From positions 1-39,021 of the forward strand of contig WYBL01000159.1 of assembly GCA_011526565.1 (NCBI GenBank): a stretch of DNA of 39,021 bases, given 5' to 3'. The translations under genes and the position numbers were made by a program. Below, piece by piece: positions 25,165 to 33,344 of the stretch (positions are counted from its first letter, which is position 1; the number at the start of each line of letters is the position of its first letter). The notes beneath the pieces are model-generated. The model was given only the letters and a program-made list of their open reading frames with translations. It searched no databases and was not told where the DNA came from. The DNA is from Acidobacteriota bacterium. GTDB lineage: Bacteria; Acidobacteriota; Vicinamibacteria; Fen-336.

Positions 25165-25235
25165 GCAGCCGGGACGGGTCGCGCGGGTCCGGAGATTCGT
25201 GAAATCCCGTTACGGCCTCGGACTGTGAGCGACGC

Positions 25236-25241
25236 TACACT
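25236..25241 (+). promoter_or_regulatory. -10-like TACACT of the VWA gene
   Basis: TACACT ends 44 nt before ATG 25286. The predicted leader of about 38 nt contains AGGAGG roughly 10 nt before the start. This hexamer is identical to those at 145 and 35305. Confidence 0.45.
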
Positions 25242-25285
25242 TCGACATCCCCCGACATCGCCACGAAGGCCAGGAGGTCGTTCCA

Positions 25286-26689
25286 ATGGGCATCGCGTTC
25301 GCCAGCCTCGTGTTCGCTCACGCCGCCCTCGCCGCCGAGGCCACCCAGGCTCCGGCCCCCGTGGTGCTCATTCTCGACGCCTCCGGCTCGATGTGGGGTC
25401 AGGTCGCGGGCGAGGCCAAGATCGTCGGCGCCCGGCGGGTCGTCGGCCAGGTGGCGGACCGGTTGGCGGACGCGACCCCCTTCGGCCTGGTTGCCTACGG
25501 CCACCGGCGCGAGGGGGACTGCGCCGACATCGAGACCGTGCTGGCGCCCGCGCCGCTCGATCGCCCGGCGCTCGGCCGCGCCGTCGCCGGCCTCACGCCC
25601 AAGGGCAAGACCCCGATCACCGCCGCGCTGGAGCAGGCCTTCGCGGCCGCGCCCCACGGGGCGACGATCGTGCTGGTCACCGACGGCCTCGAGACCTGCG
25701 GTGGCGACCCCTGCGCGGCGGCGCGAGCTGCACGCGAACGCGGCCTCGACTTCGTGCTGCACGTGATCGGGCTCGACGTCGAGAAGGAGGACGTCGTCCA
25801 GCTCGAGTGTGCAGCCCAGGCCGGCGGCGGCCTGTATCGCCCGGCGAAAGACGCCGCGGCGCTGGCGGCGGCGCTGCAGTCCGCGCTGGAAGCGCCGGTC
25901 GCGGCCGCCGACGGGGTGCTGGTGGTCAAGGCGCTGCGCAACGGCGAGCTCCAGGACGTGGCGCTGCGGGTCACACCTTCCGCAGGTGGTCGCGAGCTGA
26001 CGGCGCGCACGTACAAGAGCGCCGAGACCAACCCGCGTACGCTGCCGCTCGCGGCGGGCCGCTATCGGGTCCAGGCCAGCGCGCTCGGCATCCGCGGCGC
26101 GGACGAGCGCGAGTTCGAGGTCGAGATCGCGAAAGGCGCGCGCGTCGAGCGCACGCTGGACTACTCGACGGGCCGCGTCTCGATCGGCGCGACCCGCAAC
26201 GGCCAGCGCTCGGACGTGACGTGGCAGCTCTTCGCCCCCGGCAATCGCAAGAAGGCGGTCGCCACCGGCCGCACCTACCGGGACGCGAAGTCGAACCCGG
26301 CCGAGGCGGAAGTGCCCGCGGGCGAGTACGACGTCGTGTTGACCGCGCTCGAGCTCGGCGGTTCGCCCAGCCACGAAGCGGGCCGCGTGCGCATCGAACC
26401 CGACGGCCGCGCGGAGATCGCAAAGGACTTCCCGTCGGCGGCGCTGGCGATCGGCGTCATGCGGGGCGCGGCGCCCGTCGATGCGGTGGTCACCGTGCGC
26501 TCGGGAGGCAGAGGCATCGATCAGGGCCGCACCTACAAGACCGCCGGCTCGGGCCCCAAGCGCTTCACGCTCGAACCCGGCACCTACGAGGTCGAGATCA
26601 AGGAGATCCGGGGCGTCACTCGAACGGTGACCGTGACCCTCGGCGCAGGCGCCGAAGAAGTCCGCACGATCGACCTCGAGAAGCCCTGA
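25286..26689 (+). CDS. Secreted VWA-domain protein with three C-terminal beta repeats
   Basis: Predicted 467-residue exported protein. A short signal peptide (1-16, ending ALA-AE) leads to a von Willebrand A domain (about 24-200) with an intact metal site DASGSM (31-36) and the downstream T/D positions (LVTDGLETCG). After it come three repeats of about 75-95 residues that share the pattern V-x-x-A-x-R-N-G...GRTYK...NP...L-x-x-G-x-Y-x-V. The conserved TYKSAETNP, TYRDAKSNP and TYKTAGSGP segments lie near residues 249, 330 and 412. The repeats look like carboxypeptidase-regulatory-type beta sandwiches. Adhesion or a scaffold role is plausible but unproven. It ends 3 nt before the end of a convergent gene. 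Confidence 0.85.
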   Translation: MGIAFASLVFAHAALAAEATQAPAPVVLILDASGSMWGQVAGEAKIVGARRVVGQVADRLADATPFGLVAYGHRREGDCADIETVLAPAPLDRPALGRAVAGLTPKGKTPITAALEQAFAAAPHGATIVLVTDGLETCGGDPCAAARAARERGLDFVLHVIGLDVEKEDVVQLECAAQAGGGLYRPAKDAAALAAALQSALEAPVAAADGVLVVKALRNGELQDVALRVTPSAGGRELTARTYKSAETNPRTLPLAAGRYRVQASALGIRGADEREFEVEIAKGARVERTLDYSTGRVSIGATRNGQRSDVTWQLFAPGNRKKAVATGRTYRDAKSNPAEAEVPAGEYDVVLTALELGGSPSHEAGRVRIEPDGRAEIAKDFPSAALAIGVMRGAAPVDAVVTVRSGGRGIDQGRTYKTAGSGPKRFTLEPGTYEVEIKEIRGVTRTVTVTLGAGAEEVRTIDLEKP

Positions 26690-26692
26690 ACC

Positions 26693-27229
26693 TCAGTCGA
26701 CCGCTGCCGAGAGTCGCCGGAAGCGCTGGCGGTTGCCCGGCCTCCAGGTCGCGCCGCGGTCTTCCGAGAACTCCATCCGCGACTCGAACGCGTCCGCGGC
26801 GACGGAATGGCGGGTGAAACGCAGGCGGCTGGTGCCGCCGCCGGCCGACTCGAAGTCGGCGGTCGCGCGCCAGTCGCCACCGAGCGGCCCGGTCATCACC
26901 CAGAGGTGGCCGTCGCGGCCGACCGAGACCATCTCGACGACCCGCCTCTTCTCGTTGACGTAGAAGAGGATGCCAGAGGCCATCTCCAGCTCCGGGATCT
27001 GGCTGCGGCCCAGCGCGACCCGATCCGGCACGACCCACGAGAACTCGTATGTGCCCTCGGCAGTACGGGCCACCGCGCCGTCGGCGCCGACGAACTCGGT
27101 GACGACGTGCCAGCGGCCGATCGCGTGGCGCATCTCGTCGACCGACCGCTGCAGGGCCTGCTGCTGAGCCGCACCGGCGGCATCGGCAGCCTGCGTGAAG
27201 ACGAACAGTGCGGCGATCAGGTCGTGCAT
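26693..27229 (-). CDS. Secreted hypothetical protein, lipocalin-like pattern
   Basis: Predicted 178-residue protein from ATG 27229; a TTG at 27238 is an alternative start. The N-terminus (MHDLIAALFVFTQAADAAG) looks like a short signal peptide. The rest is beta-rich with a repeating pattern: IGRWHVVTEF, GTYEFSWVV, GILFYVNEKRR, HLWVMTGPLGGDWRATADF, RMEFSEDRGATW. That layout recalls lipocalin-like or DUF1579-type proteins that bind small ligands, but I do not recognise a defined family. It converges on the VWA gene with only 3 nt between stops. No strong ribosome binding site is visible upstream. Confidence 0.65.
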   Translation of the reverse strand: MHDLIAALFVFTQAADAAGAAQQQALQRSVDEMRHAIGRWHVVTEFVGADGAVARTAEGTYEFSWVVPDRVALGRSQIPELEMASGILFYVNEKRRVVEMVSVGRDGHLWVMTGPLGGDWRATADFESAGGGTSRLRFTRHSVAADAFESRMEFSEDRGATWRPGNRQRFRRLSAAVD

Positions 27230-27294
27230 GCCGGCCAATCTGCGCCGTCGACGTCCGGCTGCGTTCGCTGCATCCGATCCACGTCGACCTGCGC

Positions 27295-27311
27295 TCCCGC
27301 CCCGGGCGGGA
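27295..27311. repeat. 7-bp inverted repeat, CCG loop
   Basis: TCCCGCC (27295-27301), loop CCG, GGCGGGA (27305-27311), perfect. It sits in the 215-bp space between the divergently oriented secreted-protein gene (27229, minus) and the response regulator (27445, plus). It could be a protein-binding site or part of a transcript hairpin; there is no T-run on either side. Confidence 0.4.
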
Positions 27312-27375
27312 TCCTAGCGCCTTCCGCGGACGTCCTGGAGTCGGCTGAGGCCTCGCATTCTCCTTTTCTTGGATT

Positions 27376-27403
27376 CTGCGCACGCCGCTGCCGGATTGCG
27401 CAG
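27376..27403. promoter_or_regulatory. Candidate operator CTGCGCA-N14-TGCGCAG
   Basis: Two 7-bp half sites, CTGCGCA (27376-27382) and TGCGCAG (27397-27403), form a perfect inverted repeat with centres 21 bp apart, i.e. two helical turns. The right half abuts the TACTGT -10-like hexamer (27404-27409) of the response regulator gene. A dimeric DNA-binding protein here would compete with or contact RNA polymerase. Confidence 0.4.
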
Positions 27404-27409
27404 TACTGT
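27404..27409 (+). promoter_or_regulatory. -10-like TACTGT of the single-domain response regulator
   Basis: TACTGT ends 35 nt before ATG 27445; a strong GGAGGAG (27436-27442) follows in the leader. Confidence 0.35.
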
Positions 27410-27444
27410 TAGGCGAAGCCCCACCCGGGGAAGGCGGAGGAGCG

Positions 27445-27804
27445 ATGAAACAGGTCCTGGCGGTCGACGACGAAGAAACCGTCCTCCGTGTGATCGCGCT
27501 CGCGCTCGGCAGGGTCGGAGAGGTCACCACGGCCGCGGACGGGAGCGAGGCGATCGAGCTCATGAAAGCGGGCCGGCGCTTCGACTGCGTCGTGCTCGAC
27601 CTGGACATGCCGAACGTGGGCGGGTCCGAGGTCGTCACCTGGATGAAGGGTGAGGAGGGGCATCGCGACACGCCCGTCGTGCTGCTCACGGCGTTCGAAT
27701 CCGCCGATCTCGAGCAGGAACTGCTGGCCAAGGGTGCCCGGGCCTATCTCACGAAGCCGGTGGACCCGGACAAGCTCGCCCAGCTCGTCGCCAGCCTGTT
27801 CTGA
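27445..27804 (+). CDS. Single-domain response regulator (CheY-like receiver)
   Basis: Predicted 119-residue receiver with no output domain. The acidic pocket D8-D9, phosphoacceptor D52 (in VLDLDMPNVGG), switch residue T82 and K104 (LTKP) are all present, so it should accept phosphate from a histidine kinase. Stand-alone receivers act by protein contact or as phosphorelay intermediates. No kinase is adjacent; the nearest is the histidine kinase at 34108-35235, which has its own receiver. It has a strong ribosome binding site (GGAGGAG) and a palindromic element upstream of its promoter. Confidence 0.93.
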   Translation: MKQVLAVDDEETVLRVIALALGRVGEVTTAADGSEAIELMKAGRRFDCVVLDLDMPNVGGSEVVTWMKGEEGHRDTPVVLLTAFESADLEQELLAKGARAYLTKPVDPDKLAQLVASLF

Positions 27805-27850
27805 CAGGCGGGACCGAGAGCGGCCCGTTCGCTTGTACCCCACAGGCCCC

Positions 27851-27878
27851 TTGCCTTCTGCTTGGCGTCAAGTAGAGT
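27851..27878 (+). promoter_or_regulatory. Promoter TTGCCT-N16-TAGAGT, leaderless
   Basis: TTGCCT (27851-27856) and TAGAGT (27873-27878), 16 bp apart, form the most standard sigma70-type promoter I see in the window. The -10 ends 6 nt before ATG 27885, so the first transcribed base would be at or next to the A of the start codon. Confidence 0.55.
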
Positions 27879-27884
27879 GGACGC

Positions 27885-28257
27885 ATGGAGTTGAAGGCGA
27901 TGGCCCGTGCCATGGGGCGGCGCGGAGGCCAGGCACGATCGAAGCGCCTGTCCGCGACGCGGCGCCGGCAGATCGCGGCCCGCGGTGGCCGCGCCCGCCA
28001 CGAGGCGCTCCTCGCCACCCGTCGCATCCTGGAGAACGTGCGCTACGCCGAAGCCGTCCAGGCGCTGCAAGGTGGGCCGACGAAGGTCGCGCGACTTCGA
28101 CTTCGTCGTGGGACATCCGCGAGGGGATCCGGGCCGGGCGATCGACGTCTTCTACGACCGCGGGTTCGAACTCGCCTCGAGGGTCGACGAGAACGGGGAC
28201 GTCACGGCGACGATCGACGACATCGCTTTCCTCGAGGCCCGCCGCGCGAAGCGGTAG
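27885..28257 (+). pseudogene. Small basic protein gene with a frame disruption
   Basis: Frame 1 from ATG 27885 gives a basic, helical N-terminus (MARAMGRRGGQARSKRL, IAARGGRARHEALLATRR, ILENVRYAEAVQAL) and then degenerates into Arg-rich shadow sequence after about 28085. From about 28080 the reading frame one base later gives a natural-looking tail (DFDFVVGHPRGDPGRAIDV, FYDRGFELASRVDENGDV, DDIAFLEARRAKR) ending at TAG 28255. The original frame has no stop and would run into the pseudouridine synthase. One extra base (or two missing) near 28060-28100 explains this, as a real mutation or a sequencing error. The Arg/Gly-rich head resembles small proteins I associate with toxin-antitoxin-like pairs, but I do not recognise the family securely. 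Confidence 0.5.
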
Positions 28258-28265
28258 GCCCTGCC

Positions 28266-28946
28266 ATGATCCGCGTCCTGTTCGAGGACGAGTGCCTCGT
28301 CTTCGTCGACAAGCCGGCCGGCATCGTCGTGCAGCGCCGCCTGCACGCGCCCGACGAGCCGTTCCTGCTCGACCTCGTCGAGCGCCAGGTGGGTCCCGTG
28401 TCGCTCCTGCAGCGGCTCGACCGCGGGACCAGCGGCGTGATCTTCTTCTCGAAGCGCGTCGAGCTCAACGCCCGCCTGACCCGCCAGTTCGAGCGCAAGC
28501 GCATCCGCAAGCGCTACCTCGCGCTCGTCGAAGGCGCGCTCGGCGAAGCGCGCGCGATCGACCTCCCGATCGCCCGCGTCGGCGCGATCCAGTTCGGCGT
28601 CCGCGAGGGCGGCAAGCGGGCGATCACGCATGTCGAACCGATCGAGGCGCGCCCGACCGGCTCGCTCGTCGCCCTCCGCCTCGAGACGGGCCGCACCCAC
28701 CAGATCCGCGTCCACCTCTCCGCCATCGGCCACCCCCTCGCCGGCGACTGGCTCTACGGCGAGCGCAACGCGACGCGCCCCATGCTCCACGCGGCGGAGC
28801 TGGAGCTCACCCATCCCCTGACCCAGCAGCCGCTCTGCGTCACCGCCCCGGTCCCTCCCGACTTCCGCGCGGAAGCGCTGCGGCGCGAGCTCGGGGCGGT
28901 GGCGCTCTTCGACGAAATGAGCCCGGCCCCGACGTCAGGGGCGTGA
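28266..28946 (+). CDS. RluA-family RNA pseudouridine synthase
   Basis: Predicted 226-residue enzyme that isomerises specific uridines in rRNA or tRNA to pseudouridine. The catalytic aspartate is D52 in LLQRLDRGTSGV, the RluA-family motif. KRYLALVEG, the GRTHQIRVHLSAIGHPLAGD block and the C-terminal LHAAELELTHP are also diagnostic. There is no N-terminal S4 domain, so it is a short member such as the RluA or TruC type; the target site cannot be told. ATG 28266 was chosen because the family homology starts there (ECLVFVDKPAGIVV); the frame is open further upstream only because of the disrupted preceding gene. No strong ribosome binding site is visible. Confidence 0.9.
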   Translation: MIRVLFEDECLVFVDKPAGIVVQRRLHAPDEPFLLDLVERQVGPVSLLQRLDRGTSGVIFFSKRVELNARLTRQFERKRIRKRYLALVEGALGEARAIDLPIARVGAIQFGVREGGKRAITHVEPIEARPTGSLVALRLETGRTHQIRVHLSAIGHPLAGDWLYGERNATRPMLHAAELELTHPLTQQPLCVTAPVPPDFRAEALRRELGAVALFDEMSPAPTSGA

Positions 28947-29039
28947 ACAGCGCGCGCCGGCTGGGCCACCAGCAGCGTCGCCCGGGATCGGCGATGCGAG
29001 GCGACTGACAGCCGCTCAGGGCCCCGCCCGGAAACAACA

Positions 29040-29059
29040 GGCCCCTTCGCAATAGGGCC
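29040..29059. terminator. Candidate bidirectional terminator hairpin
   Basis: GGCCC (29040-29044), 10-nt loop, GGGCC (29055-29059). It sits between the convergent stops of the pseudouridine synthase (28946) and the four-helix-bundle gene (29069). The stem is short and no T-run follows, so the call is weak. Confidence 0.3.
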
Positions 29060-29068
29060 CGACGAACG

Positions 29069-29440
29069 TCAGCCGGCCTGCTTGCGCCACAGGCCCGTCG
29101 CCGTCTGGATCACCCGCACCAGCAACCGCTGGGCTTCGAGGACCTGCTCCGACCGTCCCTCTAGCGTGAGCAGCTCCAGAGCCGCCGCGCACTCCATCGC
29201 CGACGCCCGCGCCATCGCGAAGAACCTGGCTCGGTCCGCGGGCGTCACCCGCCCCACGCCCTCCGCAATGCAGAGCACCGTCGATGCGCTCGCCCGCCGC
29301 AACTGGTCACCAAGACCGGAACCGTGCAGCTCCAGCCGCGAGGCCAGTCCGTGAAACTCGACCGCCAGCCGGTAGGCGTCCAGCCGCCCGAGCCGGGGAC
29401 CGGCGTTGCCGTGAACCGAGTTCGTCGTCGTCGAAGCCAT
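29069..29440 (-). CDS. Four-helix-bundle protein (S23/23S-IVS-type)
   Basis: Predicted 123-residue all-helical protein. The core GLGDQLRRASASTVLCIAEG (about 42-61) followed by GRVTPADRARFFAMARAS matches the S23 or intervening-sequence family, small pentameric four-helix bundles. Members are encoded inside 23S rRNA intervening sequences, and a relative (Avd) accompanies diversity-generating retroelements. Here there is no rRNA and no reverse transcriptase nearby, so it is a free-standing copy. Start ATG 29440 is chosen from GGAGG at a 7-nt spacer (29448-29452). That ribosome binding site is inside one arm of a large inverted repeat, so translation may be blocked unless the hairpin opens. Upstream, the 410 bp back to the ABC-F stop are non-coding and heavily structured. 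Confidence 0.82.
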   Translation of the reverse strand: MASTTTNSVHGNAGPRLGRLDAYRLAVEFHGLASRLELHGSGLGDQLRRASASTVLCIAEGVGRVTPADRARFFAMARASAMECAAALELLTLEGRSEQVLEAQRLLVRVIQTATGLWRKQAG

Positions 29441-29441
29441 C

Positions 29442-29522
29442 GCGCCACCTCCCCGTCGGGGCCCATCGCCCCGCCTTCGCAGAAGGAGGCGGGCGATGGG
29501 CCCGGGAGCGAGGAGGTGGCGC
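29442..29522 (-). repeat. Large hairpin enclosing the ribosome binding site of the four-helix-bundle gene
   Basis: An almost complete inverted repeat. GCGCCACCTCC (29442-29452) pairs perfectly with GGAGGTGGCGC (29512-29522). GGGCCCATCGCCC (29459-29471) pairs perfectly with GGGCGATGGGCCC (29491-29503). CTTC (29475-29478) pairs with GAAG (29482-29485) around a GCA loop. Small asymmetric bulges separate the blocks. In the minus-strand mRNA the GGAGG ribosome binding site is wholly inside the outer 11-bp stem, and the ATG follows one base after the stem. Confidence 0.85.
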
Positions 29523-29563
29523 ACCGGGAGACAACCGGGTTCCCACCGCAACGGGGCACGAGC

Positions 29564-29600
29564 GGTGCCAGCAGCGACCGTGCACCGCGGTGCTGGCGCC
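29564..29600. repeat. Stem-loop containing a 12-bp palindrome
   Basis: GGTGCCAGCA (29564-29573) and TGCTGGCGCC (29591-29600) are inverted repeats with one mismatch (a possible G-U pair). Between and overlapping them is the perfect palindrome GCACCGCGGTGC (29582-29593), so two alternative foldings compete. Confidence 0.55.
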
Positions 29601-29619
29601 GGTCGTGCAGGACGACCGG
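29599..29619. repeat. Perfect 8-bp stem, 5-nt loop
   Basis: CCGGTCGT (29599-29606), loop GCAGG, ACGACCGG (29612-29619). It is part of the structured island upstream of the four-helix-bundle gene and overlaps the neighbouring stem by 2 bp. Confidence 0.6.
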
Positions 29620-29652
29620 GGAACGGTCACGACGAGGCCGGGGGCGCGAGTT

Positions 29653-29843
29653 CGTTTCGAGCCGACCGATGCGAGCGTCGAGCCCGTCTGCGGAGCGTCG
29701 AGCCGACCGCTGCGAGCGTCGAGCCTCATCTGCGGAGCGTCGATCCGTTCGACGAACCCCACGGGCCGGTTCGACGACCGTTCCGGTCGGTTCGACAACA
29801 GCCACGGACAGGTTCGACGAGAGTCACGAACCGGCTCGAAACG
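29653..29843. repeat. 191-bp inverted array of about 21-bp units
   Basis: Perfect 11-bp ends CGTTTCGAGCC (29653-29663) and GGCTCGAAACG (29833-29843) enclose two sub-arrays. The left one has repeats of TCGAGCC...GAGCG at about 21-bp steps, visible also as a 41-42-bp direct repeat (29659-29699 and 29700-29741). The right one has four GTTCGACRA copies starting at 29747, 29769, 29790 and 29812 (steps of 22, 21 and 22). GTCGAGCC on the left is complementary, with one G-U pair, to GGTTCGAC on the right, so the whole can fold back on itself. It lies just after the ABC-F stop codon. Confidence 0.7.
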
Positions 29844-29851
29844 GAAGGGGG

Positions 29852-31489
<1,638 letters not shown>

Positions 31490-31573
31490 GAGGAGTCGGT
31501 CCTTTCGGGAGGCCCTGGGCGCCTGCGCGGCGCCGAAGGGGTCGACGACCTGGCAGCCGGCGAAGATAGCGTC

Positions 31574-32266
31574 TTACTCGGCCCGGGACCAGCCGAGGGG
31601 TGGATCCGTGGCCTGCGCCTCGCGGGCCAGCAACTGCTGGTAGCGGGCCCAGCGGGTCGAAGCCAGCAGCCGCTCGTGGGTGGCGTCGCTCACCTCGCCG
31701 CTGCGGCGATAGTGGTCGTAGCCGGGGTTGGCGCCGACGTTGACGGGGGCTCCCGGCGTGTAGTCGAGCCCGAACCCGCGCAGGAAGCGGGCGAAGGCCG
31801 CGTCCGAGAAGACCGCGACGTAGTCGAGCGTCTGCCACCAGTCGGGCAGGTCGACGTGGCGGCGGGGCCGGAACGGCCACTCGTCGGCGAAAGCCCGCGC
31901 CAGGTACGCGTCGAGCGGGGTGGCGAGCGCCGACGGCCAGCCGCGCTTGCGAGCGTAGTGCCAGTGCGAGCACCACTGGTCGCCCGGGTGGCGGGCGAAG
32001 GCGAACGTGGTCCAGCCGTCGGCCGCGAAGCGGGCCACGGTTTCGGCCGACCAGTTGCCCACGTGGTTGTGGACGTACGCGCGCGGGCCTGCGCCGAGCC
32101 GGATCTCCTCGAGCTCGTCTTCGTTCCAGTCGCGCCCGAGGCGGCCCCACGAGTTGTAGGTCTCGTAGCCCCGCGGGCCCAGCAGGTGCTTGCGGAGGTG
32201 GCGCTCGACGTAGCTGCCCGCGGTCTTCATCACGTGCACGAACAGCAGGCGGTCGCGGTTCAACAC
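31574..32266 (-). CDS. Sulfotransferase-family-like protein
   Basis: Predicted 230-residue protein. The N-terminal LLFVHVMKTAGSYVERHL carries the P-loop-like HxxKTAG signature (H11-G17) that binds the 5'-phosphosulfate part of PAPS in Sulfotransfer_2-type enzymes. FARHPGDQWCSHWHYARKR (about 90-108) corresponds to the 3'-phosphate-binding R...S element. Further Trp- and Asp-rich segments resemble carbohydrate or lipid sulfotransferases. It has no signal peptide or membrane anchor, so it probably acts on a cytosolic intermediate. Start GTG 32266 follows GAGG by 4 nt. It sits between TruB and the ABC-F gene on the same strand. Substrate unknown. Confidence 0.7.
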   Translation of the reverse strand: MLNRDRLLFVHVMKTAGSYVERHLRKHLLGPRGYETYNSWGRLGRDWNEDELEEIRLGAGPRAYVHNHVGNWSAETVARFAADGWTTFAFARHPGDQWCSHWHYARKRGWPSALATPLDAYLARAFADEWPFRPRRHVDLPDWWQTLDYVAVFSDAAFARFLRGFGLDYTPGAPVNVGANPGYDHYRRSGEVSDATHERLLASTRWARYQQLLAREAQATDPPLGWSRAE

Positions 32267-32380
32267 GCACCTCGGCCGGCGTCGACGGCTGCGCCATGGC
32301 TCTGCATCGCGGGGCTCGCCTCCAGCAACGCGCGGGTCGCGAGTATCCCCGAAAGGCTGCGGCCGGGCGAGGGCGCCACC

Positions 32381-33289
32381 TCAGAGCCCTCCACGCAGGT
32401 TGGCGAAGGGGGCCAGGCGGCCGGCCTCGGTGCGGCGCAGCAGGGCGACGAGGCGGCCGGCGGCCAGGCCGCGCACCGGGTCCTGGGGCGGCGGGAACCC
32501 GGGGGGGACGGTCCAGGCCGGGGGCCGCACTTCCGCGGCGGGAACCGGCTGGCCCTGGGCGACCTGGCGTGCTTCGCGCGCGTCGAGGTCGCGCGCGGGG
32601 AGCCACGGGAACAGCGCGTCACCCGCGACGGCCACCCGCGCACCTTCGCCCGGGTCGTGCCAGGGGCCGATCGCCCCGCGGTGCAGCTCCGCGACGTGGG
32701 CGCGGCAGCCGAGCGCGCGGCCGAGGTCGCGCACCAGCGAGCGCACGTAGTAACCGCGGCCGCAGCGCAGGAACAGGCGGCTGCGGCCGGCGGCGAGGTC
32801 GTGTCCGAGCCAGCGCGCCTCGTGGAGCAGCACGCGCACGGGCGGCAGCTCGAAGACCTCGCCGCGGTGCGCGCGGGCGTAGGCACGTTCGCCGCCGACG
32901 CGCTTCGCCGACGTCGCGGGCGGCACCTGCTCGTGCCAGCCCAGGCGCTCGGCGAGGACGGCGTCGAGCCGCTCCGCCGCGAGCTCCGCGGCGTCGCCCG
33001 TGGCGACCACTCGCCCGAGCGGGTCGCCGTTGTCGGTCTCCGTCCCCCACGCGACGACCGCCTCGTACTCCTTCGGCACGTCGTGCACGAGGTCGACGAC
33101 TCGAGTGGCCTGGCCGAGCGCGACGATCAGCAGCCCGCACGCGAACGGGTCCAGGGTGCCGCCGTGGCACATCGGCAAACGTGGTCCCCGGGCTGCTGCG
33201 GCTTGCGCAGCGACCTCCCGCACGACCGACGCGCTGGTCGGGCCGACAGGCTTGTGCAGCAGCAGCAGGCCCGGCTGCAGTTCCCCCAC
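32381..33289 (-). CDS. truB: tRNA pseudouridine-55 synthase TruB
   Basis: Predicted 302-residue enzyme that makes pseudouridine 55 in the T-loop of tRNAs. GLLLLHKPVGPTSASVV (7-23), the catalytic D47 in HGGTLDPFACGLL, KEYEAVVAWGTETDNGD and the RCGRGYYVRSLVRDLG block define the family. The C-terminal stretch is PUA-like but divergent and ends with a LAPFANL motif. The start is GTG 33289; a CACAAT hexamer ends exactly 6 nt before it and no usable ribosome binding site is present, pointing to a leaderless mRNA. In many bacteria truB lies with rbfA and rpsO; here it is isolated next to a sulfotransferase-like gene. Confidence 0.93.
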   Translation of the reverse strand: MGELQPGLLLLHKPVGPTSASVVREVAAQAAAARGPRLPMCHGGTLDPFACGLLIVALGQATRVVDLVHDVPKEYEAVVAWGTETDNGDPLGRVVATGDAAELAAERLDAVLAERLGWHEQVPPATSAKRVGGERAYARAHRGEVFELPPVRVLLHEARWLGHDLAAGRSRLFLRCGRGYYVRSLVRDLGRALGCRAHVAELHRGAIGPWHDPGEGARVAVAGDALFPWLPARDLDAREARQVAQGQPVPAAEVRPPAWTVPPGFPPPQDPVRGLAAGRLVALLRRTEAGRLAPFANLRGGL

Positions 33290-33295
33290 GCTCCG

Positions 33296-33301
33296 ATTGT
33301 G
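33296..33301 (-). promoter_or_regulatory. -10-like CACAAT of truB
   Basis: On the minus strand CACAAT ends 6 nt before the GTG at 33289, the same spacing as at 1353, 27873 and 36376. The second A and the last T of the consensus are kept. Confidence 0.4.
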
Positions 33302-33344
33302 GCCGAGGCGGCGATCCGGCGCTGGGCCCGCGCTGGCCGGGGCT

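Larger units (their letters stand above)
29441..29851 (-). other. 411-bp non-coding, highly structured island
   Basis: No convincing coding frame exists here on either strand; open frames are Arg-rich and unnatural. From the ABC-F stop towards the four-helix-bundle start the minus strand carries, in order, a 191-bp inverted array of about 21-bp units, an 8-bp perfect stem (29599-29619), a palindrome and imperfect stem (29564-29600), and the large hairpin that hides the ribosome binding site. The density of complementary blocks suggests a structured RNA or a decayed mobile repeat. Its identity is unknown. Confidence 0.6.

Noticed and set aside
27885..28946. Fusion of the small basic protein with the pseudouridine synthase
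   Set aside because: The connecting 170 bases are unnatural in that frame, and the natural tail of the first gene is in another frame with its own stop 8 nt before the synthase ATG.
29069..29440. Avd protein of a diversity-generating retroelement
   Set aside because: The fold family is right, but there is no reverse transcriptase and no template/variable repeat pair within the window.
29653..29843. CRISPR array
   Set aside because: Repeat units are about 21 bp, diverged, without distinct spacers, and arranged as an inverted pair of arrays. No cas gene is present.
29069..29851. Intervening sequence inside a 23S rRNA gene
   Set aside because: No rRNA sequence flanks it; the neighbours are ordinary protein genes.
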